NCBI GenBank assembly: GCA_046330935.1
Contig: JAXLRU010000003.1
Coordinates: forward strand, 1-64,000
Source: JAXLRU01 sp046330935
Lineage (GTDB): Bacteria; Actinomycetota; Actinomycetes; Actinomycetales; Kineosporiaceae
DNA length: 64,000 nt
Direction: 5' to 3'
Of this stretch, positions 13,081 through 21,148 are shown one piece after another. Made by a program: the position numbers and the translations under genes. The notes beneath the pieces were generated by a model. It did not search any database and was not told the DNA's origin. It saw only the letters and a program-made list of their open reading frames with translations. How positions within the stretch are numbered: the stretch's first letter is position 1; every line of letters begins with the position of its first letter.

Positions 13081-13153
13081 CAGGGCAGGAGGGACTCGAA
13101 CCCCCAACCGCCGGTTTTGGAGACCGGAGCGCTGCCAGTTGCGCCACTGCCCT
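13081..13153 (-). tRNA. tRNA-Trp (CCA anticodon)
   Basis: A 73-base cloverleaf: acceptor AGGGCAG/CTGCCCT, D arm with GGCAG, anticodon stem CCGGT/ACCGG with loop CTCCAAA (anticodon CCA), and T loop TTCGAGT. The discriminator is G and no CCA end is encoded. It stands directly upstream of secE, a position conserved in actinobacteria. Confidence 0.97.
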
Positions 13154-13225
13154 TCAGGAGGACCCGACCGCGAGCGCCCACGCGAGGCGCGCAGGATCAC
13201 GGCGGCTGGGAACCACCCGACGAGG

Positions 13226-13255
13226 AGTGTACGCACTGAGGGGCCGGTAGGTCGA
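13226..13255 (-). promoter_or_regulatory. Promoter candidate for tRNA-Trp/secE/nusG
   Basis: TCGACC (13250-13255) and TACACT (13226-13231) on the minus strand are 18 bases apart. The predicted start near 13219 is about 65 bases before the mature tRNA-Trp 5' end. The -10 is good and the -35 is one base from TTGACC. Confidence 0.45.
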
Positions 13256-13290
13256 ACCAGCACCTCGACGCCCGGCGGGCGCACGGACGC

Positions 13291-13308
13291 GTCCACCGAC
13301 CGGTGGAC
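13291..13308 (+). promoter_or_regulatory. Operator-like dyad upstream of ABC exporter operon
   Basis: GTCCACCG-AC-CGGTGGAC is a perfect dyad with 8-base arms, 58 bases before the ABC ATPase start codon. This is the right size for a dimeric regulator; the response regulator at the end of the same operon is the natural candidate binder. Role inferred. Confidence 0.4.
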
Positions 13309-13365
13309 CCCGCGGCGGACGACAGGTCGATCCCCGGCCGGCACCCGGACCGCCAGGCTGGACCC

Positions 13366-14325
13366 ATGACCACGACAGCATCCGGCAGCGGCGCCCACGG
13401 GGCGTCGGCGGCGCGCACCGCCGCCCACCTCGGGGGCGGGCGGGACGTCGACGGGCCCGCCGTGACCGTCCGCGGCCTCGTCAAGCGCTACGGCGACAAG
13501 CTCGCCGTCGACCACCTCGACCTCACCATCGCCCACGGCGAGGTGTTCGCCCTGCTCGGCCCCAACGGCGCGGGCAAGACCACGACGGTCGAGATCCTCG
13601 AGGGCTACCGCCGGCGGGACGCCGGGGAGGTCGACGTGCTCGGGGGCGACCCGGCCACCGGCGGGGCCGCCTGGCGGTCCCAGCTCGGCGTCGTCCTGCA
13701 GTCCAGCACCGAGAACGCCGAGCTCACCGTCGAGGAGTTCGTGCGGCACTTCGCCCGCTACTACCCCGCCCCGCGCGACCCCGACGAGGTGATCGAGGTG
13801 GTGGGCCTGGCCGAGAAGCGCCGCGCCCGCACCCGCTCGCTGTCGGGCGGCCAGCGCCGGCGTCTCGACGTGGCGCTGGGCATCATCGGCAACCCCCGCC
13901 TGCTGTTCCTGGACGAGCCGACCACCGGGTTCGACCCGGAGGCCCGGCGCGCGTTCTGGCAGCTCGTGCGAACCCTGCGCGGCGAGGGGACGACGATCCT
14001 GCTCACCACCCACTACCTCGACGAGGTGGAGCAGCTGGCCGACCGTGTGGCCGTGATCGCGGACGGCCGGCTGCGCGCCCTCGACGTCCCGGCCCACCTG
14101 GGCGGGCGCCACGCCCACCAGGCCCGCGTGCGCTGGACGGAGGACGGCGCCCCGCGCGAGGTCACGTCCGCGACGCCCACCTCGGTGGTGGCCGAGCTGT
14201 CGGCCCGCCTGGGCGGGGAGGTGCCCGACCTGCAGGTCGTGCGACCGAGCCTGGAGGACGTCTACCTCGACCTGATCGGATCCGGCGGGACGACCGTCGA
14301 CCTCACCACGGAGGCTGCCCGATGA
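13366..14325 (+). CDS. ABC transporter ATP-binding protein (ABC-2/drug exporter type)
   Basis: Cytoplasmic ATPase subunit of an exporter; 319 residues from the ATG at 13366 (AGG ribosome-binding site 8 bases upstream). Walker A GPNGAGKTT, signature LSGGQRRR, Walker B LLFLDEPTTGFD and the switch His in LLTTHYLDEVEQL are present. The C-terminal ~80 residues match the extension of DrrA/CcmA-like ATPases (SLEDVYLDLIG). The stop overlaps the permease start (ATGA). The N-terminus has about 28 extra low-complexity residues. Substrate cannot be read from sequence; with the linked DesK/LiaS-type kinase it may respond to envelope or antibiotic stress. Confidence 0.92.
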   Translation: MTTTASGSGAHGASAARTAAHLGGGRDVDGPAVTVRGLVKRYGDKLAVDHLDLTIAHGEVFALLGPNGAGKTTTVEILEGYRRRDAGEVDVLGGDPATGGAAWRSQLGVVLQSSTENAELTVEEFVRHFARYYPAPRDPDEVIEVVGLAEKRRARTRSLSGGQRRRLDVALGIIGNPRLLFLDEPTTGFDPEARRAFWQLVRTLRGEGTTILLTTHYLDEVEQLADRVAVIADGRLRALDVPAHLGGRHAHQARVRWTEDGAPREVTSATPTSVVAELSARLGGEVPDLQVVRPSLEDVYLDLIGSGGTTVDLTTEAAR

Positions 14326-15149
14326 CCACGACGACCGCCCCTGCGCCGACGGCGATGCCCGGCGCCGTGTCCCTCGGCGTCGCGCGCGCGGGAATCGAGA
14401 TCAAGCAGTTCTTCCGCGAGCGCGACAGCATGGTCTTCACGTTCCTGTTCCCGCTCATCCTGCTGTTCATCTTCGGCTCGGTCTTCGACGACGACATCGC
14501 CCCCGGGGTCTCCTTCACCCAGTACTTCACCGCCGGGATGATCGCCTCGGGCATCGTCCTGACCAGCTTCCAGTCGCTGGCGATCTCGATCGCCCTGGAA
14601 CGCGAGGACGGCACGCTCAAGCGCCTGCGCGGGACGCCGATGCCGCCCGCCGCGTACTTCCTCGGCAAGATCGGCCTGGTGCTGGGCACGAGCATCGCCC
14701 AATCGGTGCTGCTGCTGCTCGTGGGCACGCTCGCGTTCGGCCTCGACCTGCCCACCAGCCTCGCCGCGTGGGCGCGCTTCGCCTGGATCTTCGTGCTGGG
14801 CACGGCGGCCGGCACCGTCGTCGGCATCGCCTACTCCTCGGTGCCCCGCTCCGCCCGCAGCGCGGCCGCGGTGGTCAGCCCCGTCGTGATCGTCCTGCAG
14901 TTCATGTCGGGGGTGTACTTCGTCTACAGCGAGCTGCCGACCTGGATGCAGCGATTCGCCGAGGCGTTCCCGTTGAAGTGGCTGGCCCAGGGCATGCGGT
15001 CGGTGTTCCTGCCGGGCTCCTTCGAGGCCCAGGAGGCGTCGGGCTCATGGCAGCTGCCGCAGATCGCCGTCGCGCTGTCCCTGTGGGCGGTCGTCGGCCT
15101 GGTGCTGTGCCTGCGGACGTTCCGGTGGCAGCGCCGCGACGCCGGCTGA
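14322..15149 (+). CDS. ABC-2 type transporter permease
   Basis: A 275-residue integral membrane protein with about six membrane helices, including MVFTFLFPLILLFIFGSVF near the N-terminus and a C-terminal span before FRWQRRDAG. The segment EREDGTLKRLRGTPMPPAAY is the conserved amphipathic coupling motif of ABC-2 permeases. It overlaps the ATPase gene by ATGA and the kinase gene by TGATG, so the exporter and sensor are made together. Confidence 0.92.
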   Translation: MTTTTAPAPTAMPGAVSLGVARAGIEIKQFFRERDSMVFTFLFPLILLFIFGSVFDDDIAPGVSFTQYFTAGMIASGIVLTSFQSLAISIALEREDGTLKRLRGTPMPPAAYFLGKIGLVLGTSIAQSVLLLLVGTLAFGLDLPTSLAAWARFAWIFVLGTAAGTVVGIAYSSVPRSARSAAAVVSPVVIVLQFMSGVYFVYSELPTWMQRFAEAFPLKWLAQGMRSVFLPGSFEAQEASGSWQLPQIAVALSLWAVVGLVLCLRTFRWQRRDAG

Positions 15150-16453
15150 TGGCGCGCGAGGATGGGGCGGTGACCGTCCCGACCGGCACCGCCCCGTCCC
15201 CCGCGCGCGCCCTCGACGTCGACACCCCGGAGGGCGCGCGCCCGCCGTGGCAGGCGGTGGTGGGCTGGCACGCGGCGTTCTGGGTCGTCGTCGGCCTCGG
15301 CCTGCTCAGCACGTGGCTCGGGCCCACCGGCGGGGACAGGGCCGGACGCACGGTGCAGGTGGCCCTGCTGGTGGTGCTGTCCTGCGCCTACCTGCTCGCC
15401 GCCCCCCACCTCGGCCGGGGCGTGATCACCTGGCAGATGTGGACCTACGTCGTGACGGCGGTCGTCGCGGTGGGCGTGGCCTGCTGGAGCGACACCTCGC
15501 TGTCGCTGCTCCTGTTCATCGCCTACCCGCAGATGTGGATCTTCGCCGGTCGTCGCACCAGCACCGGGGTGCTGCTGAACGCGGCCCTCACCCTGTCGGG
15601 GCTGCTCGGCTTCGTCCTCGCCTACGGCTGGAGCACCTCGACGCTGCGCGAGGTGGGGCCGCAGATGGCGGTGTCGCTGGGGTTCAGCGTCCTGCTCGGG
15701 GTGTGGATCTCGCGGATCGTGCAGCAGAGCGTGGAGCGCGGGCAGCTGATCGCCGAGCTCGAGGCGACCCGCTCTGCGCTGGCGGCCGCCCACCACGAGC
15801 AGGGGGTGATGGCCGAGCGCGAGCGGATCGCCCGGGAGATCCACGACACCCTCGCCCAGGGGTTCACCAGCATCGTGATGCTCGCCCAGGCTGCCACCGC
15901 GGCCCGCGACCCGCAGCGCTGCCAGGAGCGTCTGGCGATGATCGAGGAGGTCGCCCGCGACAACCTCGCCGAGGCCCGGGCCCTCGTGGGGGCCTTCGCC
16001 CCCGTCGACCTGGCGGGCAGCGACGTCGTCCACGCCCTCACCCGCCTCGCCGCGCGGTTCGGCCGCGGGACCGGTCTGGACGTCGTCGTCGAGGCGGCGG
16101 ACGGGGCGGCGCTGCGGCGAGACCAGGAGGTCGTGCTGCTGCGCGTGGCGCAGGAGGCGTTGACGAACATCCGGCGCCACGCGCAGGCGACGACGGTCAC
16201 CCTGCGGCTGTGCGGCAGCGACGAACGCGCCGAACTGGAGATCGCGGACGACGGCGTGGGCTTCACCGCCGAGGGCACCCGCGGCGGGTTCGGCCTCGCG
16301 GGCATGCGGGCGCGGGTCGCCGAGATCGGCGGCAGGGTCGCCGTCACGAGCAGCCCGGGGTCGGGCACGATCATCCGAGTGAGCCTGCCGGCGGCCGGCG
16401 GGGACGCGCCCCGCGGCGGCCTGCCGGAGCGGACGAGGGAGACGACGCGGTGA
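15149..16453 (+). CDS. Sensor histidine kinase, NarL/DesK type
   Basis: Membrane kinase of 434 residues from the ATG overlapping the permease stop; a GTG at 15170 with GAGGA upstream is an alternative start. About six hydrophobic segments (residues ~35-190) replace a large sensor domain. HisKA_3 follows with phospho-acceptor H232 in REIHDTLAQGFTSI, and a HATPase_c domain with EALTNIRRHAQA (N box), ADDGVGF and GGFGLAGMRARV. Kinases of this build, encoded beside ABC exporters, often sense membrane-active compounds or transporter state. It overlaps the response regulator by GTGA. Confidence 0.9.
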   Translation: MAREDGAVTVPTGTAPSPARALDVDTPEGARPPWQAVVGWHAAFWVVVGLGLLSTWLGPTGGDRAGRTVQVALLVVLSCAYLLAAPHLGRGVITWQMWTYVVTAVVAVGVACWSDTSLSLLLFIAYPQMWIFAGRRTSTGVLLNAALTLSGLLGFVLAYGWSTSTLREVGPQMAVSLGFSVLLGVWISRIVQQSVERGQLIAELEATRSALAAAHHEQGVMAERERIAREIHDTLAQGFTSIVMLAQAATAARDPQRCQERLAMIEEVARDNLAEARALVGAFAPVDLAGSDVVHALTRLAARFGRGTGLDVVVEAADGAALRRDQEVVLLRVAQEALTNIRRHAQATTVTLRLCGSDERAELEIADDGVGFTAEGTRGGFGLAGMRARVAEIGGRVAVTSSPGSGTIIRVSLPAAGGDAPRGGLPERTRETTR

Positions 16454-17088
16454 GCATCCGGGTGCTGGTGGTCGACGACCACCCGGTGGTCAGGTCGGGG
16501 CTGGTCGGGATGCTCGACGGCGAGGACGACGTCGAGGTGGTCGGCGAGGCGGGGGACGGCGAGGAGGCCCTGGCACGGCTGTCGGGGCTGGCCGTCGACG
16601 TCGTGCTCATGGACCTGCGCATGCCGCGCCTGGACGGGGCGGGGGCCACCGAGCGGATCCGGGCGGAGCACCCGGGCGTCCGGGTCGTGATCCTCACCAC
16701 CTACGACACCGACGCCGACATCCTGCGGGCCGTGGAGGCCGGCGCCGTCGGCTACCTGCTCAAGGACACCCCGCGCGGGACGCTCGTCGAGGCGGTGCGC
16801 TCGGCCCACCGCGGCGAGACGGTCCTGGCGCCCGCCGCGGCGGCCGCGCTCGTCTCGCGGATGCGCGCCCCCACCGTGGAGTCGCTCACCCCGCGGGAGG
16901 TGGAGGTGCTGCGGGCGGTGGCCCGCGGCCTGTCGAACGCCGAGATCGGCCGCGAGCTGTTCATCGGCGAGGCGACGGTCAAGACGCACCTGCTGCGGGC
17001 GTTCGCGAAGCTCGGCGTCGACGATCGCACGCGTGCCGTGACCGTGGCGATGGAGCGGGGCATCCTGCCGCCGCCCACGCGGGCCTGA
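16450..17088 (+). CDS. Response regulator, NarL/FixJ family
   Basis: DNA-binding partner of the upstream kinase; 212 residues. The receiver domain has DDH at 9-11, phospho-acceptor D55 in VVLMDLRMPRLDG, the conserved Thr pair in VVILTTYD and Lys in YLLKDTPRG. The LuxR-type HTH is at LTPREVEVLRAVARGLSNAEIG...GEATVKTH. The gene ends three bases before the converging XRE gene. It probably controls its own exporter operon, possibly through the dyad at 13291-13308. Confidence 0.92.
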   Translation: MSIRVLVVDDHPVVRSGLVGMLDGEDDVEVVGEAGDGEEALARLSGLAVDVVLMDLRMPRLDGAGATERIRAEHPGVRVVILTTYDTDADILRAVEAGAVGYLLKDTPRGTLVEAVRSAHRGETVLAPAAAAALVSRMRAPTVESLTPREVEVLRAVARGLSNAEIGRELFIGEATVKTHLLRAFAKLGVDDRTRAVTVAMERGILPPPTRA

Positions 17089-17091
17089 CCC

Positions 17092-18141
17092 TCAGTCGGG
17101 CCACTCCCACTCCAGGACGCCGTCGAAGGCGACCGGCGGGGTGAGCTGGTCGACGACGTTGACCCGCGCGATCAGGGCGAACGCGTCGTGCGCCGACCCC
17201 ACCGCGCCGAACCGGTCGGCCAGCACGCGGTGGTTGTCGACGGCGAGCAGGCGGTCGGTGGTGGCCCGGACCAGCCCGGCCGTACCGCGGTTGAAGATGC
17301 CGGTGCAGACGGTCACCGTGGCCGCCGGGTTGAGCGGGCTGCGGCCCCGGGCCAGCAGCGCGACGTCGTCCAGCAGCATCGGCACGGCACCGCCGTCGAG
17401 CGGGTCGACGACGTTGGGCGTGAACCGGCGTCCGGCGTGCGGCCCGCCCGTCACCTCGATGGAGCCCTCGAACTCGGCGCCGGTGCCCACCTCCCCGGGG
17501 GGCTCGACGGCGACGGGGATGTTCATCCGGTCCATCATCGGGCCGCCGAGGGTCGCCCAGTCCTGGCAGCCGAGCATGACCAGGTGTCCGGTGAGCAGGT
17601 CGTTGCGCAACTCGTCGGGGGTGCCGACGGTCACGGGGACGCCGGGGTTGTGCGCGCACAGGTAGCCGTAGAGGGACAGTGCCGCGTCGGAGTCGGCCAT
17701 GGTGAGCATGCGCAGGTAGTTGGGGTGGCCCGCGCGCGACCAGGCCACCGCGTCGGTGACCGCCTCGGGCATCCGCGAGCAGACGATCGTGACCGGCAAC
17801 GGGGAGTCGAAGGACCAGATGCCGCCGTCGGGCCCGGGGCGAGGGCCCACGGAGGCGTCGAGGCGCCCGCGCCGGACCTGGCGGCGCGAGACCTCGCGCA
17901 GCTGCGCGAACTCCTCCGCGAGCTCGGCCGGGTCGATCCCGAGCCGCTCCGCGAGGAACCCCGCGTACTTGGTCAGGCGGTCGACGTCGGGCACCTTCGC
18001 GGAGTCGCGGCTCTCCCAGGAGGAGATGCCGGCGACGCTGACCCCGAGGGCGCCGGCGACCTCCTTCTGGGTCAACCCCGCGTCCTGACGGGCGTGGCGC
18101 AGCCGCGCCGCCAGTGGGGACTCCTGGCCGGAGGTGGCCAC
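17092..18141 (-). CDS. XRE-family regulator with uncharacterised C-terminal domain
   Basis: A 349-residue protein starting at GTG 18141 behind AAGGAGG. Residues ~9-63 form an XRE helix-turn-helix (LRHARQDAGLTQKEVAGALGVSVAGISSWE). The remaining ~260 residues show alternating hydrophobic strands and Gly-rich turns, for example PVTIVCSRMPE, LLTGHLVMLGCQDWATLGG and ATVTVCTGIFNRGTAGLVRA. This suggests an alpha/beta, possibly nucleotide- or ligand-binding, fold. I do not recognise a named family with certainty. The domain order fits a ligand-sensing repressor acting on its own ~490-base divergent upstream region. Confidence 0.75.
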   Translation of the reverse strand: MATSGQESPLAARLRHARQDAGLTQKEVAGALGVSVAGISSWESRDSAKVPDVDRLTKYAGFLAERLGIDPAELAEEFAQLREVSRRQVRRGRLDASVGPRPGPDGGIWSFDSPLPVTIVCSRMPEAVTDAVAWSRAGHPNYLRMLTMADSDAALSLYGYLCAHNPGVPVTVGTPDELRNDLLTGHLVMLGCQDWATLGGPMMDRMNIPVAVEPPGEVGTGAEFEGSIEVTGGPHAGRRFTPNVVDPLDGGAVPMLLDDVALLARGRSPLNPAATVTVCTGIFNRGTAGLVRATTDRLLAVDNHRVLADRFGAVGSAHDAFALIARVNVVDQLTPPVAFDGVLEWEWPD

Positions 18142-18629
18142 GGGGATCGCCTCCTTCGCCGGCCGGGAAGGCCGGACGGTGAAACGGTGGAGTCGGTGTA
18201 GTCGCTCGGCGGCGACCGTGAGGAGCGCCGTCGGAGGGAGCCTAACCCGCGTACGTGACCTTCGGTGGCCGGACGCGCGCAGTGCAGTTCGGGGCAGGAC
18301 GAGCGTACGTCTCGTGGCGGGGCCGATGCGGCAATACGGTCACCAGCATCCTCCCGTCAGGCCCCGGAGGGGAAGTCCACTGCACCCAGACCGCCGTACA
18401 CCGCACATCCACCGCCAGATACACCAATAATCCATTGATCAGTGGAACCCGGAAGACTTACCCTCCTCGAGCGGGCCCCGATGGGGCCGCACGCCCGGGG
18501 ATCCGTCCCCGCAGCGCCCTGGTTCCACCCTTTGGGGAGGGTCGGAACGCCCTGGCGGTCCCACCGCCCGGGTCTCCCGGAGGTCACGGTTCTCCCGAGC
18601 CGGCGGCCCGAGCAGTTCAGGGAGTCGCG
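18142..18629 (+). promoter_or_regulatory. Divergent intergenic region between XRE gene and small membrane protein
   Basis: No convincing gene. It includes a local AT-rich patch (about 18415-18460) unlike the surroundings, with CATTGATCAGTG (18433-18444), a near-perfect 12-base dyad. TTGATC (18435-18440) and TACCCT (18459-18464), 18 bases apart, form a plus-strand promoter candidate overlapping that dyad. Downstream, GTTCCACCCT...AGGGTCGGAAC (about 18519-18545) can form a hairpin in the leader. The arrangement would suit repression by the divergent XRE protein. Confidence 0.4.
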
Positions 18630-18917
18630 GTGTACACCTTCCACACGGCCGCCCCGGCGGCAGCACCACCGGGATCACCGTCCGGATCGGCGTCCGCCGA
18701 ACCGATCACCGGCCAGGGCGCGCAGCTGCTCCTGCTGGTCCTCGCGCTCGTGTTCGCCGTCCTCGCGGTCAAGGCGCTCCTGACCGCCCTGGCGACCCTC
18801 GCCGAACTCGTCGCCCGCCTCGTGGCGGCGCTGGTCTCGGTGCTCCTCCCCCTGATCGGGATCATCGCCGTCCTGGCGGTGCTGCTGGTCGGCAACGCCA
18901 CGCCGGGACCGCACTAG
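18630..18917 (+). CDS. Small hypothetical membrane protein
   Basis: Ninety-five residues from the GTG at 18630, which has GGGAG six bases upstream. After a Pro/Ala/Ser-rich N-terminal ~27 residues come two long hydrophobic stretches (LLLLVLALVFAVLAVKALL and VAALVSVLLPLIGIIAVLAV) and a short tail. No family recognised. Codon use and the ribosome-binding site support a real gene. It ends 47 bases before the adenosine deaminase-family gene and may be cotranscribed with it. Confidence 0.6.
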   Translation: MYTFHTAAPAAAPPGSPSGSASAEPITGQGAQLLLLVLALVFAVLAVKALLTALATLAELVARLVAALVSVLLPLIGIIAVLAVLLVGNATPGPH

Positions 18918-18964
18918 GGCGCCCGCCCGCAGGACGGATCGGGACGTCCTGGCAGAATCCCCCG

Positions 18965-19990
18965 ATGGGTCGTGACGTGGCGCGCCTGCCCAAGGCACAC
19001 CTGCACCTGCACTTCACGGGCTCGATGCGCCCGTCGACGCTCAAGGACCTCGCGGCGAGCACCGGGATCCGGCTGCCCGAGAGCCTGCGCGAGCAGCACA
19101 TGATCCATCTCACCCCCGACGAGCGTGGCTGGTTCCGGTTCCAGCGCCTCTACGACGCCGCGCGTGCGTGCGTGCGCGACGAGGCCGCCATGCGCCGGAT
19201 GGTGCTGGAGGCGGCGGCCGACGACGCCGCCGAGGGCTCGGGCTGGCTGGAGCTGCAGGTCGACCCCACCTCCTACGCCCCGTTCGTCGGGGGGATCACC
19301 CCCGCCCTCGAGATCGTGCTCGACGCCGCCCGCGAGGCGAGCGCGCTCACCTCCACCCAGGTCGCCGTCGTCGTGGCCGCCAGCCGGATCCGGCACCCCC
19401 TCGACGCCCGCACCCTCGCCCGCCTGGCCGCCCGCTACGCCGGCCGCGGCCCCGGCCAGGTCGTGGGGTTCGGGCTGAGCAACGACGAGCGGCGCGGCGC
19501 CACCGAGGACTTCGCCCCGGCCTTCCGCATCGCGCGGGCCGCGGGGCTGGCGTGCCTGCCACACAGTGGCGAGCTCCTGGGGCCCGACCACATCGAGGTG
19601 ACGCTCGCGGCCCTGCACCCCGACCGCCTCGGCCACGGCGTCCGGGCCGCCGAGGACCCCCGCCTGCTGGAGCGCCTGGCGGCCGCGGGGGTGGCCCTGG
19701 AGGTGTGCCCCACCAGCAACATCAGCCTGGGCGTCTACCCCGACGCCGACGACGTCCCGCTGCGCACGCTCGTGGGCGCCGGGGCGAGGATCGCCCTGGG
19801 CGCCGACGACCCGCTGCTGTTCGGTCCCCGGCTGGCCGCGCAGTACGAGCTCGCCCGCAGGCAGGGCTTCGACGACGCGGCGCTCGCCGACCTCGCGCGC
19901 GGTTCGATCCGCGCCTCGCGCGCCCCCGACGACGTCCGGGCCCGGCTCCTGGCCGGCGTCGACGCCTGGCTGGCGGCACCGGGCGACTGA
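18965..19990 (+). CDS. Adenosine deaminase-family hydrolase
   Basis: A 341-residue TIM-barrel amidohydrolase. Metal and substrate residues are visible: HLHLH near the N-terminus, PHSGE (catalytic Glu and metal His), RLGHGVRA and GADDPLLFG (metal Asp pair). Classical adenosine deaminases have HVHLDGA where this one reads HLHLHFTGSMR, so it belongs to a divergent actinobacterial branch. The substrate may be adenosine or another purine or 6-aminodeoxyfutalosine-like compound. It is convergent with murB, 18 bases apart. Confidence 0.85.
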   Translation: MGRDVARLPKAHLHLHFTGSMRPSTLKDLAASTGIRLPESLREQHMIHLTPDERGWFRFQRLYDAARACVRDEAAMRRMVLEAAADDAAEGSGWLELQVDPTSYAPFVGGITPALEIVLDAAREASALTSTQVAVVVAASRIRHPLDARTLARLAARYAGRGPGQVVGFGLSNDERRGATEDFAPAFRIARAAGLACLPHSGELLGPDHIEVTLAALHPDRLGHGVRAAEDPRLLERLAAAGVALEVCPTSNISLGVYPDADDVPLRTLVGAGARIALGADDPLLFGPRLAAQYELARRQGFDDAALADLARGSIRASRAPDDVRARLLAGVDAWLAAPGD

Positions 19991-20008
19991 TCCGCGGAGG
20001 CGACAGGG

Positions 20009-21148
20009 CTACCAGGCGCAGCCGACGAGCACGGGCTCGGGCTCCAGACGCACGCCGAACGCCGTCTGGACGCCGTCGCGCACCGTGCGGGCGAGGTCGA
20101 GGACGTCCGCGGCCGTGGCACCGCCCCGGTTGGTCAGGGCCAGGGTGTGCTTGGTCGACAGCGACGCGGGCCCGGGCAGCCCGTACCCCTTGGGGAAGCC
20201 GGCGTGCTCGATCAGCCATGCGGCGCTGGTCTTGACCAGGTCGGGGCCGACCTCGAACCGCGGGGCCTCGGCGGGCAGCGCGTCGGCGAGCGCCCGTGGC
20301 AGGACCGGGTTGGTGAAGAACGAGCCCGCGCTGCGAGTGTCGGCGTCGCGGGCATCGAGGACCATTCCCTTGCCCGCCCGCAGCCGCAGCACCTCCTCGC
20401 GCACCCGCGCCAGGGGTGCCCGCCCGCCCGCCTCCACGCCCAGGGCCCGGGCCAGCTCGCCGAAGCGCACCGGGGCCCCCAGGTCGGAGATGACGAGCTG
20501 GAAGGTCACCTCGAGGACGACGTAGCGCGGGCCCCCGGCGAACCGCTCCCGCTTGAACCGCGAGTCGCGGTAGCCGAAGCCGCACTCGGCCGAGGCGAAC
20601 GTGACGATCCGGCGCTCCTGCCTGTCCCACGTGCGCACCCGGGCGAGCGTCTGCGCGACCTCCTGCCCGTAGGCGCCCACGTTCTGCACGGGAGTGGCGC
20701 CTGTGCTGCCCGGGATGCCCGACAGCGCCTCGACCCCGCGCCACCCCCGCTCGACGGTGAGCGCGACCAGCTCGTCCCACGGGTGCCCGGCCGCCACCGT
20801 GATCATGACTCCGCCGCACGCGTCGGCCGCCTCCACGAGCACGCCGCGGGAGGCGACGAGCACCACGGTCCCGTCGAACCCGGCGTCCCCCACCAGCAGG
20901 TTCGACCCGCCGCCCACCAGCAGCACGGGCTCCCCCGCCGCATCGGCCGAGCCGACGGCCTCGACCAGGGCCGCGGCGTCGGCGGCGGCGACGACCCGCC
21001 GGGCCGGGCCACCCACGCCCAGCGTGGTCAGGTCGGCCAGGGTGGGCGCGGCGCTCGGGCGACCGATCGTCGGCTCGGCACCCAGCAGGGTGCCGGCGGG
21101 GACGGCGTCCGGCGCGGGCAGGGCACAGGCGTCGGGGTCCAGGCTCAC
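20009..21148 (-). CDS. murB: UDP-N-acetylenolpyruvoylglucosamine reductase
   Basis: FAD enzyme that reduces UDP-GlcNAc-enolpyruvate to UDP-MurNAc in cytoplasmic peptidoglycan synthesis. It has 379 residues: FAD-binding motifs LTTLGVGGPA and LLVGGGSNLLVGD, GIPGSTGATPVQNVGAYGQEV, the active-site Ser region SAGSFFTNPVL, and a C-terminal catalytic domain with AAWLIEHAGFPKG. The length and missing loop match type I MurB. The GTG start overlaps the stop of the MFS gene (GTGA), so murB is probably translated from the LacI-controlled MFS transcript. It has no obvious promoter of its own. Confidence 0.95.
   Translation of the reverse strand: MSLDPDACALPAPDAVPAGTLLGAEPTIGRPSAAPTLADLTTLGVGGPARRVVAAADAAALVEAVGSADAAGEPVLLVGGGSNLLVGDAGFDGTVVLVASRGVLVEAADACGGVMITVAAGHPWDELVALTVERGWRGVEALSGIPGSTGATPVQNVGAYGQEVAQTLARVRTWDRQERRIVTFASAECGFGYRDSRFKRERFAGGPRYVVLEVTFQLVISDLGAPVRFGELARALGVEAGGRAPLARVREEVLRLRAGKGMVLDARDADTRSAGSFFTNPVLPRALADALPAEAPRFEVGPDLVKTSAAWLIEHAGFPKGYGLPGPASLSTKHTLALTNRGGATAADVLDLARTVRDGVQTAFGVRLEPEPVLVGCAW

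Noticed and set aside
18460..18629. Riboswitch upstream of the small membrane protein
   Set aside because: The leader can form hairpins but I could not match it to a known riboswitch core.
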